DNA of 64,000 nucleotides from Epinephelus fuscoguttatus. Taxonomy: Eukaryota > Chordata > Actinopteri > Perciformes > Serranidae. A program made the position numbers and the translations under genes. The DNA lies in the NCBI RefSeq assembly GCF_011397635.1, contig NC_064755.1:34707559-34771558 (forward strand), written 5' to 3'. Below the pieces are notes generated by a model. It saw only the letters and a list, made by a program, of their open reading frames with translations, was not told where the DNA came from and ran no database searches. The first letter of the stretch is position 1. Each line of letters starts with the position of its first letter. This document shows positions 45,501 to 58,100 of this stretch, piece after piece.

Positions 45501-46839
45501 GTTATTTATTAGCACATCACATATCGGCAAAAATTTCAATATCATTCCTTTTTACTATACCCCCACAGTGCTCAGGTGAGGTCGGGGCGTTATAAAAAGT
45601 TGCCACACTGTAAGCAGCAGGCAGCGAAGAGACACAGTGTTGAAAAAATAAAATACAATAAAAAATATAGTGAAATTAAACGCCGAACCAAAGTGAATCT
45701 GAGGTTGATTCTTATCTTCACTGTCTCTGGTGAGCATGTCTACAAACAGAAACTGACAATCCTGCAGAGTAAACTTTTAAGATGATGACAAACAACATGG
45801 CACAGCATACATTTACATCCCACAGTGGGATGTTCACCAGTTTCAAGTGAAGTGAAGTTTATTTAGAGAAAAACAAACTTTAAATGGGAAACTACTGAGG
45901 GGATGTTATCTGTAGTTTTCAAGTCTCATGGCTATACGGGAGTTCACTGATCAGCCAGATGCTGAGATACAGACATCGCAAGTTAAGGTGAACAGTTTTC
46001 ACAGTCAGAGTAATCCACTACTGAAACAGTCTTCATACCGAATTAAGGGAGAGCTCGAATTTCCTAACTTTTAAACATAAACTTAAGAGATGGCTTAAGT
46101 TTTTTAGACCTTTTCAAGACACCTTTTAACTAAATCTAGGACAGATTTTTGGACAAATCACATCTTACTTGTTCATGCATCGCAGATAAGTAGTATATAT
46201 GTGGTCTCTGTGCAAGCATGAAGTAAAATGACAGTATTATATATTTTTAAAAGATTTGTAAAATTAGAAATGTGGATTTTTACATCTAAAGGCTTCACTC
46301 ATTTTCATAACAAAAAAATAAAAAATGGATAAATTAAATAAGATAAAATGTTTGTAGCATTGAAAACCTCACAAATTTAAGTTGAAGACTATTTAATGAC
46401 TTAAATGGTTGAATTTAAGACATTTAAAGACCATTTTAGAACCTGCAGACACCCTGTTAAAGCAAACTAAATGTGCAAGCAAGAGTTATCACACCTCCTC
46501 ATCTCTGGCACTGCCTTTACATGCTGTCATTGCTTTTACATAGATGTGCTACTTTTAATGTAATTATGTATTTAATTGTATTGAATCGTGTTGTACTGCA
46601 GTGCTTTCAGAAGCATTGTACTGATAACACATTTGTTGATAACCTGCCCGGGGACTGCAACTGCAAATGAGCACATTAGCTAACTGCCACAGTAAATTAA
46701 GGTGGAAACTGAAATGCTGATGAACGTGCACTGTCCTGCATGAATAAATAAATAAATGAATAAATACAATCTAAGCAGAAAATTTTAAATATCAATTTTT
46801 GTTGAAATTATTGCCAGAATCAATTAAATGATTTGTTGA

Positions 46840-47072
46840 TTATGGGTTTTCTCCAGGTACTCCAGCTTCCTCCCACAGTCCAAAAACATGCAGGTTTAAC
46901 TGGTGACTCTAAATTGTCTGTAGGTGTGAATTTGAGTGTGAATGGTTGTCTGTCTCAGCCCTGTGATAGTCTGGTGACCTGTCCAGGGCATACCCTGCCT
47001 CTCACCCAGTGTCAGCTGGGATAGGCTCCAGCCCCCATGCGACTTCTAAGAGGATAAGCTGTTAAAGAATAT
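46840..47072 (-). repeat. dispersed repeat, GGAGCCTATCCCAGC family, reverse orientation
   Basis: Inverted copy of the repeats at 26888 and 32715. On the + strand it reads GGGTTTTCTCCAGGTACTCC, AACATGCAGGTTTAACTGGT, GGTGACCTGTCCAGGGCATA and AGCTGGGATAGGCTCCAGCC. Confidence 0.8.
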
Positions 47073-47699
47073 GTATGAAAAATTGTTAATTATCGAGCAA
47101 AACGCGCTGGTTTCTGCTTTTTCAATGTGTGGATTTGGTGCTTTTCTCAATATTACTTTTGGAATTTCAAAGGTTGGTGATACAACAAAAGCTCTCACCT
47201 TGGACTCGGTGTAATTTGTAATGAACATTTTATAGACTAAACAACAGACTAAATAAGCCCATAATATAAATTCATTAATGAAAAATAAATCAGTATCAGT
47301 CCCTATTGCCTGGAGTTTAAAAACTGACACTGGGCCAATAATCATGAAGGTAAGAAACCAGAGAGTGAGTCATAATAACGTTGGGAAGATTACTTGATAA
47401 TAACCTGTAAATTAAAGCTTGTGATGAAATCAAGTCATTAAGTACTTTCAATTTGTCTCTGAGGAAGCTTAACATCCACCCATGTAAAAACAGAATTGCA
47501 TTTGCACAATGAAGGAGCTCTGTATGTTGGTGGACAGTTCAAGGACTCCCTCTACAGGATTTAAAGGGAACAGATCATTTTATCATTTGATGGAGGTGTT
47601 CACAGAAAACACATTTGCACTGACAATTACTCGCTGATGCATGTTTAAAATGTTTTGTTTTTTCATAAATCAAGTACATAAAATATAACTTTGGCAGAT

Positions 47700-47995
47700 A
47701 TATAGATGAGGAAAGGTGTCAGGGGAGTGCATATTTATTTGTAACACTGGGAGGTACTTGGACTACTTTTTATTTAATTGGGTGGTAAACAGTCTGGGGA
47801 TAGTTGTATATTAGTTGTAAATAAATTTGGGAATGTGTTGAAAGAGTTAGAAGAAATGTAAGAAAGGGGTAGGGACATGAAAGTTTCACTTTTACGTACT
47901 CCTCTTCAGACACTGTTACCTTTGCTTTGTTTGTTTTTTATTATGTCATTTTTTATTTGGGTTTGAAATAAAGCCATTCACTCATTCAAATCCTG
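47700..47995 (+). mobile_element. possible LINE 3' end
   Basis: TTTTACGTACTCCTCTTCAG, a T-rich stretch and GGGTTTGAAATAAAGCCATT then TCACTCATTC form a typical non-LTR 3' UTR with its own AATAAA. No protein-coding part remains. Confidence 0.35.
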
Positions 47996-48307
47996 TCTCT
48001 ACATCAGCAGATTTTGGAAAAGAAATCAATGTTAAATTTAAGACCTCTTTAGAAGCACACAGAATGTATTTAAAGACCCATTTCACTGTCACACAGACCA
48101 AAGTATGAAAGTAAGATGGAAAACCAGCAGGGACAATATGACCTAGAACTGCTCATTATTATATCATGTTTCACTTCCCAGTGGTATGTAGCTGTAATTC
48201 CTAATGAAATAATAAATTCAATTAATGTGACCTGGATCTAGATAAATTGTAATGGATGAATGAATTTACTAATTAAAAATAATTAATTCATTTAAATGTC
48301 TAGTGTG

Positions 48308-48635
48308 AAGGATGCCAGGATTTAGTGGCATCTAGCGGCTGAGGCTGCATTCAACCAAGTGTGCAGGAGAACTACAGTGGCCAACATGAAAGCGTGAATG
48401 GTCCTGTTTAGAGGCAGTGCTTGTTTTGTTACTTCTGGGCTACTGTAGAACAACATGGTGTAATTGGTAAAACAGGGTCCACTCCATAAGTAGATATTAA
48501 CTGCTCATTCTGAGGTAACAAAAACAGTGATTCTTAGTTTCAGGTTTTTATACACTGAAGAAAACATAATTATTCTATTATATTCTATTTCTGCCAATAT
48601 ATGCCCTTAAATCCTGAACACTGGACTTATAAAGA
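48308..48635 (+). repeat. TTAGTGGCATCTAGCGG dispersed repeat
   Basis: Shorter relative of 37951-38695: TTTAGTGGCATCTAGCGGCT, TTCTGGGCTACTGTAGAACA, TCATTCTGAGGTAACAAAAA and GAACACTGGACTTATAA occur in the same order. The segment duplicated in the other copy is missing. Confidence 0.6.
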
Positions 48636-48989
48636 AAAAATGACACTTTTCCACTGTGAGGTAAAAAGCTAGCTAGCTACAGTACAGATAGTAGTAGTGA
48701 CACAGTTAGCTACAGGTCTCATGGAGCTGACTGAAAATCCTGCACTTACAATCAAATCGTAACGATCCTGCATTTGGTTTACTAGTCTCTGACATCTATT
48801 GCAAGCGTACACTTGAATACAAAAACATTCTCTGACTAACATTATGGCCAAGAGCAGGAAAATATTCAAGACATTTGTGACTCAAATATAAGACGTTTAA
48901 TGTCTTCTAAGGCCTTTAAGAAAGTGTTTTCAGTGTTTCAATTTTCAAGAACGTCCCTGTCCCGCCGAATCAAAGTCTGTGGGTGTGTT

Positions 48990-50165
48990 TCGAATCTCAT
49001 ACTTTTTCTTAGTACTTAGTAGGTACTGCGGCTGCCCTTTAAAAAGTACGTACTGTTGCATGCAGTATGCACACAACTGTGACATACTGACTCATAACAT
49101 TACACCCTGAACTTTAACCCTTTTGCTTTTACATCTGCTACCATGGAGATACAGTAAAACAAATGCCACTCATCAAGTTCACTAGAGACAAATAACTTGT
49201 AGAGCTCTGCTGTTGTTCCTTTGCAATGTGTGTGGTTTAACCTTTAAGTTATAACCGCACAGATTGTAGATTCTAACGTATTATATTTGCAACAGTGAAA
49301 TTACATCTGCAGTTCTCCATCAGATATTTTTATAGTTATGTCGTGTTGTTTGTAATATTTATGATTGTTTTGTTCAGTTGAACATTTGATTTTCATTTAT
49401 TACTGTTCAACTGATGATCAGTTACTTTAATGTGCTGTCATCCATCACTGAGACTTCTGACAGCTGTCAATCAGCTGTCAACAAGCTGTCATCTGTTTGC
49501 GGCTCAGCTGATGTGAGGTTCAGAATATCCAGAAAACATACTGGCTTGCAAACTGCAAGATCGGACCGGATGTAGTAGAACATCCTGGTATTTTTGGCAA
49601 ACTGCATTTGACATACTATGTAGTGGGACATACTAAATCTTTTTCTGGCATACTGTATAGTATGGTAGTATGGGTATTGGATCCCACAGTGTGTAAAAGG
49701 GACAGCTGGCAGGACAGGACAGGCGTGACGTTTTCATGACGTGTTATGTGTGTGACCCAACACCAGGAGATTTAGAAAGCAGCTAGCAGCAGTTAGCAGC
49801 TAACTCTAAGAAGACGAACAGTGGCCGAAAATGTCCGCAAAATGGGAAGTGGTAAGATTGGGACCTTTTTACTCTCTAAGCAGAGGACGAGATCAGCTGC
49901 CACATAACAGAGACAGTAAAGGTCTGTTGCCGCCATGTGGAAAGCCCAGTGCATGTGTTATACGTCACACAAGAGGCCGACACTGTTGTGTTACATGTCA
50001 CCCTGTCATGCCTGTTTTAAACCTGAAACATCGGCAAGCTCTCTAAAATCACACACTAATGATTCCGCTGTTGTTTGGACTTGTGTAAGAAAGTAAATCC
50101 AGCATAATGAAGGGTCGACATTGCGCCCATATCGAAGGATCTCTGTGTGAAAAGGGCTTAAGATG
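48990..50165. mobile_element. DNA-transposon remnants (CATACT family and Harbinger-like piece)
   Basis: The first part, about 48990-49690, has CATACT-rich ends: TCTCATACTTTTTCTTAGTA on the left, CATACTGTATAGTATGGTAG then GGATCCCACAG on the right, partly inverted. The second, about 49690-50161, has an AAAAGGG motif at both borders. It also has the short opening MSAKWEVV after GCCGAAA, reminiscent of the Myb/SANT-like second protein of PIF/Harbinger elements, cut off after a few codons. Both calls rest on recall and weak symmetry. Confidence 0.35.
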
Positions 50166-50294
50166 AATCAAAATTTATTGTGTGTTTGATAAGAAGTGAA
50201 CAGAAGTGTTTCTCCTTTGAGTTTCCTGTTAGTTTATACATAAAGGTTAGTGTTAAAAGAATAAAACACTCAACAACTCCACAAAGGGCTCCGT

Positions 50295-51966
50295 AGGCTA
50301 CAAATGTCGTTTTTATTATTACTTTAAATAATGCCTAAATAAAGGGACTAAAGACATGCGTGTGACTTCTTCCATTATCAAAAATATGGTTGTGGGGTGA
50401 TGTTTGCAGCAGAAATCTATCCAGGGAGGGAAGCGTGCATCACAAGGTGAGACCGTTGTGGAGTCCATTCATCTGAAGACAAAATGAAATGAGTCCCACC
50501 ATCGCCATGGACGGTGTTGGTTGTCAAAAGAGGGGGGGCAGTGATTTTTCTTTCTTTTTTTAACCAACCAAATGTCACATTCAGAAGAAAAAAAATCTCA
50601 TATATAAAAACTGAAAGACCTGGATACATTTCTACTTTTCCACATTTTTTTTTACTACAGAAATTAAAAAGAAAAGACATAAAGGAACACACAAAGGGGG
50701 GAAGAAAACAGCTATTTTTATAATCAACTCCCTTTGGTAAAAACTGTAATAAATGGTCTTGCATTTGTCTTTTTCATATACATACTAACTTTAGCCATTT
50801 ATCACTAAAGTCCACAGTAAGCTTGGAAAGTATTACTAGCACAACAACACGGATCTGTCATAAAAAGTCTGAGACTATATACAGTGTATTTACAACGTGA
50901 ACGGCATGTGGACAGTCCTCCCAGAATGAGACGAGTGTGTGTGTTTGTGTGTTTGTGTGTGTGTGTGTGTGTGTGTACAAGCTGGTGTATTGGCGGAGGG
51001 CGTTTTAAAAAGGTTGACATCCAGGGCGGCGAGGATCATTTGTGTTAATAGAACTATATATAATATATATACACAACACATACACTGGAATACATGTCAG
51101 TATCTGACATTCACAAGCTATACAATTTTACAGTCTGAGACCAAACAGTGTTGTAAGGCTAATTTTTTGTCTTTTCATTACATTTTTTTTTACATAAATG
51201 CAACAGTGCTGTTTGATGTTAACCCGACAAAACTGTTTGGGGCTCAGGCACAGTTTCTAATAATGCTGCCATGTGTTCTGGAAAAGGAAATGTCACCCTC
51301 TTTCCGTCTAGTGATAGGTACATAATTGTGATTTGGCCTGAACGCAGGAATGTCTGAACCAGATCTCTCAGACTTTGTTGTGCTCCCGTCCGAACCTTCA
51401 ATTTGGGAAACAAAACCTTCTGTAACGTGTTCCTCTTTCTAAATAAGTGCACTTGTCCACCATATTGTTTTCCACGGATAACACTATCATAAAGAAATCC
51501 CTGTATGGTTGATCTCGATGGAGCTCTCACTCGTGATGGCTTCAGACAAATGGTCAGTCGAAATCTGAAACCGAAGCTCAGTTGTGATAAAGTACAAAAA
51601 AAAGCACCACTCTATCTCTCACAGGCTCGCCGTTTACGTCGCTGAGCCCCGTAGAAAAAGGCTCAGGGAATTTGAGAAGTGGCTCCGAGTGCTGGTAAGA
51701 GCTCAGGTCTGCGACTGGATCATGACGATTCCTAAGTTTTGGCACCGAAGGCCCTGTGAAGAAATGGGCCCAGCTAAAAACGCTGGTAAAAATCAGTAAT
51801 CCTGCCGCCCCGGGTGCAACATACACGGTAGCTAGCTTAGTTGTGCTCCCATGTCGGCCTTAAAAACACATTAATAAGCCCTCGTTCCTACCTCTACTCC
51901 TGACCTGTTTGACTTCAGACCCCAACACCCCAGAATTCAGTCTCTCTCTCCCCCGTTTCTCCTCGG
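50295..51966 (-). other. sin3a: sin3a 3' UTR (inferred)
   Basis: Sequence downstream of the sin3a stop codon. The best poly(A) signal on the - strand is AATAAA at 50312-50317 (TTTATT on +), which would give a 3' UTR of about 1.65 kb. It contains a CA microsatellite at 50935-50976 and A/T-rich tracts. A 103-codon frame inside (51530 to 51219, -) resembles nothing and is considered non-coding. The end is a prediction only. Confidence 0.5.
50935..50976. repeat. (GT)n microsatellite
   Basis: Interrupted GTGTGTGTTT run followed by ten GT units. It lies in the presumed sin3a 3' UTR, where it reads as (AC)n. Confidence 0.92.
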
Positions 51967-52197
51967 CTACGGCGCCTTGGTGGGCGGGCCATATTTGACG
52001 CGGTACTTGTTGATGTTCATGAAGTGAAGGATCTCCGGTTGGCGGCTGGTGGTGCAGGGTAATAGGCCGTCACGCGTTTCGCCCATCAGCCACTTATTGG
52101 TGTCGGCACTCATGTCGCGGGTGACGTGCTCCTTGGCCCACGCGTCCACCCAAGCCTGGAAGCGTTTGTGCAGCCGTGTGCTCACCCGTTCGTGTGA
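51967..52197 (-). CDS. sin3a: sin3a last exon with stop
   Basis: 76 residues and TAG. Starts [20 protein letters not shown] directly after the acceptor TCTCCTCAG and ends [15 protein letters not shown]. The last residues differ slightly from the mammalian ending. The segment [20 protein letters not shown] shows the family's KWLMGE block. Confidence 0.96.
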   Translation of the reverse strand, partial: SHERVSTRLHKRFQAWVDAWAKEHVTRDMSADTNKWLMGETRDGLLPCTTSRQPEILHFMNINKYRVKYGPPTKAP

Positions 52198-55100
52198 CTG
52201 AGGAGAAACCACATGGCGTTAAAAACTCAGCAAACATGACATCTACACTCTGAGGGTTACGGATGTGAGTCTGAAGTGAATAGAGATGGTTAGTACATGG
52301 TTAGTACCTTTTTAATGACCTACAAAATAAAAGCATGTTGACACAGCTGCTCTGCCACCTGCTATTTAAATTCTTCTTAGGGTACTTTCAATTATGCCAA
52401 CATGTCGACTCGCTTCCCTCACTTGCTTCCTTGCGAGAGAGATGCTTGGAAAAGACGAATAGGATACACCTGTGTTTCCTCACTCTAAGCTCCTCCAGGA
52501 GCTTCCTCCTCTCTTCATTGCTGCACTTATTGTCTTTTTCCTGTGCTGTTTTATCTTTTGGTGCATTTAGGGTTTTACTACATATGTGGTCTCAACCTTC
52601 TTCATGTCAAGGACCCTTAAATTGATAAAAATTAGGTTGCGGACCCCATGTGAAAATATTTTAGTTGTTAGATAAGATTAAGACCAGAGTTCTTTAGTTG
52701 TCAACCATATTTTAGTGCAGTGTTTTGCAGTGTTTTGCAGTGTAGAGCTGCAACAATTAGTTGATTAATCTATCAACAGAAAATTAACTGGAAATTATTT
52801 TGATAATTGAGTCATCACTGTTGGTTTCATTCTTCTTAAATGTGAGAATTTGATGCTTCTTTTCATACACTTTAATAAACTGAACAGCCTTGAGTTTTTT
52901 GACTGTTGGTTGGATACAACATACCACTGGAGGACAGTACAATCGACTCTGGGACACATTCCACTATTTTATTGACAAAACAATCAACACATCTATTGAG
53001 AAATTAATGGGCGAATGACTGATAATGAAAATAACTGTTAACTGCAGTTCTAGTGCACTGGAAGCCGGCGACTTTGTGCGCACATGATGATAAAGACGAA
53101 GGGAAAGAAAGCCATATTTTTGAAACAGACCCAAAATACTTGAGGTCACAGGTGACACCTCATTGTGCCTCCACTGACATGACTGTTCAGACTGAAGTTG
53201 CATTAGAGCTCCTCTCACTGGTGACCTAAACCACATTCAACTCAAGTCAGCTCAGCCGTTACATACTGTGTTACGTCCCTCTGTAACACCTATAAATAGT
53301 GCTTATGTAGGACCTCCTGGGGTGCCTCCCATTAGAGGTGTTCTGGGCACATCCCACTGGTAGGAGGCCTGGGGCAGACCCAGAACACACTGGGGGGACT
53401 ACATATCTTGTTTGCCCTGGGAACACCTCAGGGTCCCCAAGGAGGAGCTGGAAAGGGTTGCTGGGTAGAGGAACATCTGGGGTGCTTTGCACAGCCTGCT
53501 GCCCCCAAGGCTATCAATAAGCAACTGAAAATGGATGGACGGGTGTAGGACCAGTTTGTACTGACCTTTAAGAAATAGTTTGATTTGGGGGGGGGGGACA
53601 GATAAAAAGAGTGATATCATTCCCACATCTGTACACTAAACTGAAGGTGGCTACTTTCCCCTGTGTATGATCTTTATGCTAAGCTAAGCTAACCAGCTGC
53701 TGCCTCCAGTTATGTATTAACACATTCAGATACGACAGCAGTATCAATCTTCCCATCTAACTCTCATCAGGAAAGTGAATCAGGGTATTTCCCAGAACGT
53801 CAAATTATTCGTTTTAACAGTCTGAACAGGAAACAGAGTCAAACTGAGCTGAGGACAGTCAGTCTTTAACTTTTCAGACTGAAGGAAATTATTGTAATTA
53901 GCAAAATGATTTGTAATTTCACCTCTGCTTCAGAAAAGTACGTTTAAATGCTTTGACAGTTTTAACAGCTGATAAGGAGCTGGAGCACAGCCTGCTGAGC
54001 TGCTCAATGTTACACCCAAATACTGGGTTTTGAATAATTAAGTCAGTGATTTGTTTCTGACACCCTCCATTTCACAGGGGTTCAAAAGTATAAAATACAT
54101 ATCTTTGTAATAATTTAATAATTATAAGTAATTAGATCTGTGTAACTAAATTGTTATTCCTCTTCCTCTGCTGGTCTCCTGAGCATTATCACTTCACACC
54201 TCAACAGCATGGGTGCCAGGGCTTACAGCTCCCTACCTCCAAAAATCCGACAGTCTGACAGCATAACATCCTGCAAATCCCGTCTCAAAACCCGCCTGTT
54301 CAATCTGCCTCCCCTCCACTATTTCACAATCTTACTGTTTTTATCACAATGTGTGTGTGCACCCAATTCACATCTCATCTTGTGTGTAATATTATATATT
54401 TTATTTTACTGTGACACGTTGTGAAATTTGCAAAAGTTTTGAATTTTATGTTAATTTCTAATGTTTCAAAGATCTTTAGGAAACCTTTGGTCTTTTGTCC
54501 AATGCATTCTGAGCTGTGAATTTTTTAATAAAGGCAAAAGCCAACCTTCACTTTCCAACAACCTAGCAAACTCAGGTGTAACTCCCTCACTGCTCCGCCT
54601 ACACCTTCAACACAGTACGGGGGATCTCACGCCGCGGTGAAGTAACTTGGGGAAAGCAGTTTTGGACATGGCGGCAGGGGTATGAAGCAGCTGCTGCCCA
54701 TGTGAAGGCACGGAAATTTTGCTCTGCCACACCGAGTTCACTGTGTTGAACTTGAACCATCTGACTTTGGCCCATCAAATAAAAGTAGGTGCGTATTGTG
54801 GATGTAGAAAGAAGACAAGATGGAGGAGTTGATAATGTTAGTGTTTGAATACCTTAAGTGGTGCAACATAGTGCTAGAAACTTTTAAGGACAACCATAAG
54901 TTAACCATGAAGTTAATTCACCAAGCTACAAGTTAGCTTGTATTTCCGCCAGTGACATTAAGCAAAGCACCTGCCTGTCATTGCAGCCCTGGACCGTAGC
55001 AGCAGCAGCAGCAGCTACTTTTAAAAATGCTTTGCTTTTATTGGGGAATGCTTTTACAAGTAGGCTGTTGTCAGCACGGTTCCTGTGCGGCGGTATGAAA

Positions 55101-58100
55101 GTAGCTTAAGGAAGTAAAACAGAAATCGATTTCACAGAGGAAGTAAGAAAGTCATCAGGAGGTCAGTGGTGATAGTAGCAGGAAGAAGCAGTGAGTACCT
55201 GGTGAGCTCGCAGCAGGGCAGTGCGTCGGTACATGTAATCCTCAGACTTGAAGACGTACACCATCTTGTACGAGTTGAGCTTGAACATGCACTCCATCTT
55301 CTCCTTCTCCAGGGACTTCTTGCCGCCCTCGCATGCCTCTTTGTCCAGCTGCTCTCGGCCCTTCTGGTACTTCCTGATCCGTCTCAGATTCCTGGTTTTA
55401 CAATGGCAGAGACAAACGTGATGAGTGTGACTCATTAGGGGAACGTGTCAGAACAAATCGACTGGAGTTAATTTAATCAGAAGGATTCATGTTTCGACTT
55501 TTACATTTGACTTTCATCAGAGGAGATGTGTTCAGCTTACTGAGCAAGACACTCTGATGTTATGTAGTAAAAAAAAAAATCCCAACCATTAACATCACCT
55601 TTTTCAAGTAAAAAATAAACAACATTCCCAATTCAAAACAATTGACCTGACGTGATGACTCACCTGGGGAGAAAAACTGGCTTCTGAGCGAGGTGCTCTC
55701 TTAACTCAGGTGTGGTGGAATCTGGGTTTAAGTAGCGTCCGACATAATCAGACCAACGCTGCAACCAAACGACAAGTGTAACAAGAATTTAAGACACAGA
55801 CTAGGAAGATACTGTACACCACTACACCAGGATTACCAAAAGGTTGCCAACAGGTCCTTACTAGTGTTTCCACTCCAGCTGGAAAAGTGGAGCCTCTTAC
55901 TGGACAAAATGTAAAAACAATGACAACTTTTATTTGCATTTATTCAATGAATATTTAGTTCCGTCATACAACATGCAGATGCTAGTCAGAGATGTTAGTT
56001 ATTGTGACATCAGGAGCCAAATAAGAATCCTTCACTGTCGCTAAACATCAGTGTGGGAATGTGGGGTGAGTGGTTGGGAATTCGCACAGCTCCTAATTTT
56101 GGCAGTTTATAAACAATCACAGAGGCACTATGAGTTAAAAATCCAAACCGGTTTGTAAAAAAGAAAAGGTATGCGTATTTTGGAATTATTCTGTGGCTTG
56201 AGAATAAAAATTTTCCCTTTATATCCGCAAGCTAAACCTTAATATCGTCAGTCTTCCAGCTGGTTTAACAGTTTCTTACCTCGGCCTCCATGGGCTCGTC
56301 TGAGTTCTCCTCCTCTGTGTCGAGCAGCTCCACCGTGAGCTGCACCTGCCCTCTGTTCCTTGAAAACATCACCTGAGAAAGAGAAAAGACAAACAATGTG
56401 AAGAAATATGAAAGGTCAGCGTGTGAGAGATAAAAGGCCAGGATGAGATGAGGGCTCAGAGAGCAGCAAGGCAAAGCTCTGCTCCAGGCCAGCGGAGGAG
56501 CCACTGCTGTCAGGCGGGGAGTTCCCAGCCTCCTAACAGAGCTCCGACTGCAGGTTAAAGGCAGCAACTAAGCCAGATACGCGTCTGTCCAAGGCAGGCT
56601 GTGCTGCCGTTTGATTTAGAGGTTTCACTGTCAGATTAAGACTGTTTTATAATCAGTTAAAAACTTCCTGTAGATGAGTTAAATACCAGTCCACTTCTGT
56701 GTTTAGTACAGTCGGTATTCACACTTGATATGTACCGTACTAGAGTCTACATAAACCGTACTCCAGACCTCCTTTTCAAGTGGACTCAGGCCAGATTAGC
56801 GTACCATGCTCGGGTATGGTACACAATATTCACACTAATCAAATCAACTTTGGGGTCAAGTGTACTCGCATCCGGCCCAGGTCCCTGATGTGAAAGAACC
56901 CAAACTATTTAATAAACGTGAACATGAAAAGAGAAACAACTTAGAGTGGGAATGCACGATACTGGATATTTGCCGGTATCTGATATGCCAATACATAATA
57001 ACCGATATCAATATTGATACATCGATTTTTTTCCCCACCTAAGTTAAGTGATTATCAAGTCTCTTCTGTAGTGGAATTAACATCATATTATACGTGCATA
57101 CTCTTATCGTGATGGCCCACCAGCAGGTGGAGACATGAAAACAAGTGCTTTCACACCTGCCCTGTTTGGTTTAGTTCAATCAAACTCAAGTTCGTTTGCC
57201 CCCTAAGTGCGGTTCATTTGGGCAGGTGTGAACACAGCAATCACACTCAGGTGTGCACCAAAACAACCAGACCGAGACCCTCTTGAAGAGGTGATCTCAG
57301 TCTGGTTACAAACAAACGGTGTGGTTCGTTTGTGGTGAGAAAGTACTCCAACCTGGATCTGAACCAACTGCAGTCACATGACACATTGTTTGGGTTAAAC
57401 ATGAGCATGTTACAGTCCTGGAGGATTATTAATGTGCACCTCCTCCTGTACTGCCTTAATATGCACATTCAGCACATCCAATGCATCAAAACATTGTTTT
57501 CTAGTTGGAGCCGCGCCTCATTTTCAAACTGTATGGTTTGACTAAAATGAACAATGACAGCAAGAAAGACCACGATGAGCAGCGCTAAAATCAACCTGCG
57601 TAGTTGTCCCTCCATTGTGACATTACAAAGTGTCACATTTATCTTGCAAGTGTACTCTTCTTCAACGTTTGGTTTACTTCCTGGATTTTTCCCGCATGGA
57701 AATTCTGACCAATCAAGAGCAGCTTTCTCACACAAGACATTTGATCTGGTCCGCTTGTAAATGCTGCCGTGAGAACACGAACCAACTCTAGGCAATTATA
57801 CAACTTTGTAACAAAATGAGTCCCTGATTCAGACCAAAGCAAGACAACTCTAGGTCTGAATGCATGTTGGCTGATTCTGATCAGTTCATTTTAAAGCCAA
57901 TATTGGACGATACTGATGACGTACCGATATTACTGTGCATCCCTAACTTAAAGAAAAGATAATAAAAGAAGGAGAGAACTAAGTGTACTGTTTTCAAGCC
58001 TTATGTTGTTGAACATCTCTCACTTCACTTTGCCGTCTAACTAGAGCACACACAACTACCTCATGTGTTTTTAAAAATCTGTCACTGCAGAGTGAGTTTG

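Larger units (their letters stand above)
32531..50294. other. intergenic region between convergent crabp1 and sin3a
   Basis: About 17.8 kb without a supported gene. Named pieces: repeats at 32722, 33000, 34161, 37158, 37951, 39802, 40003, 41490, 42840, 46840, 47700, 48308, 48990 and 49690. Open frames in 33270-33600, 35200-36660, 36900-37140 and 44160-44830 have no family resemblance, splice support or start context. They are read as chance frames in GC-richer DNA. Nothing identifiable in about 35000-37140, 38700-39700, 40440-41480 and 43310-45050. Confidence 0.75.
52198..55198 (-). other. sin3a: sin3a intron before last exon (3.0 kb)
   Basis: Holds a TIR-type repeat (52744-53051), a short LINE end (53292-53552), another repeat (53560-53820) and a LINE 3' fragment (54170-54500). 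A CAG-type run AGCAGCAGCAGCAGCAGC occurs at about 54998. No further exon is seen in 52200-52740 or 54500-55190. Confidence 0.8.
56947..57945. mobile_element. hAT-like TIR element with 8-bp target duplication, carrying an insertion
   Basis: The left end TGGGAATGCACGATACTGGA and the right end inverted TAGGGATGCACAGTAATATC are TIRs of a family I know in fish by the block of CGATAT / TGATACATCGATT repeats next to the end. It is flanked by ACTTAGAG (56939-56946) and ACTTAAAG (57946-57953), seven of eight bases equal, as for hAT. The middle is replaced by Harbinger-type sequence. Confidence 0.75.

Noticed and set aside
51219..51530. 103-codon - strand frame downstream of the sin3a stop
   Set aside because: Lies in the presumed 3' UTR, resembles no protein and has no acceptor or donor to join sin3a.
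57469..57795. 108-codon - strand frame as a host membrane protein gene
   Set aside because: The hydrophobic stretch suggests a membrane anchor, but the part from MEGQLRRL onward matches the N terminus of Harbinger transposases and lies inside a transposon. The preceding residues have no support.
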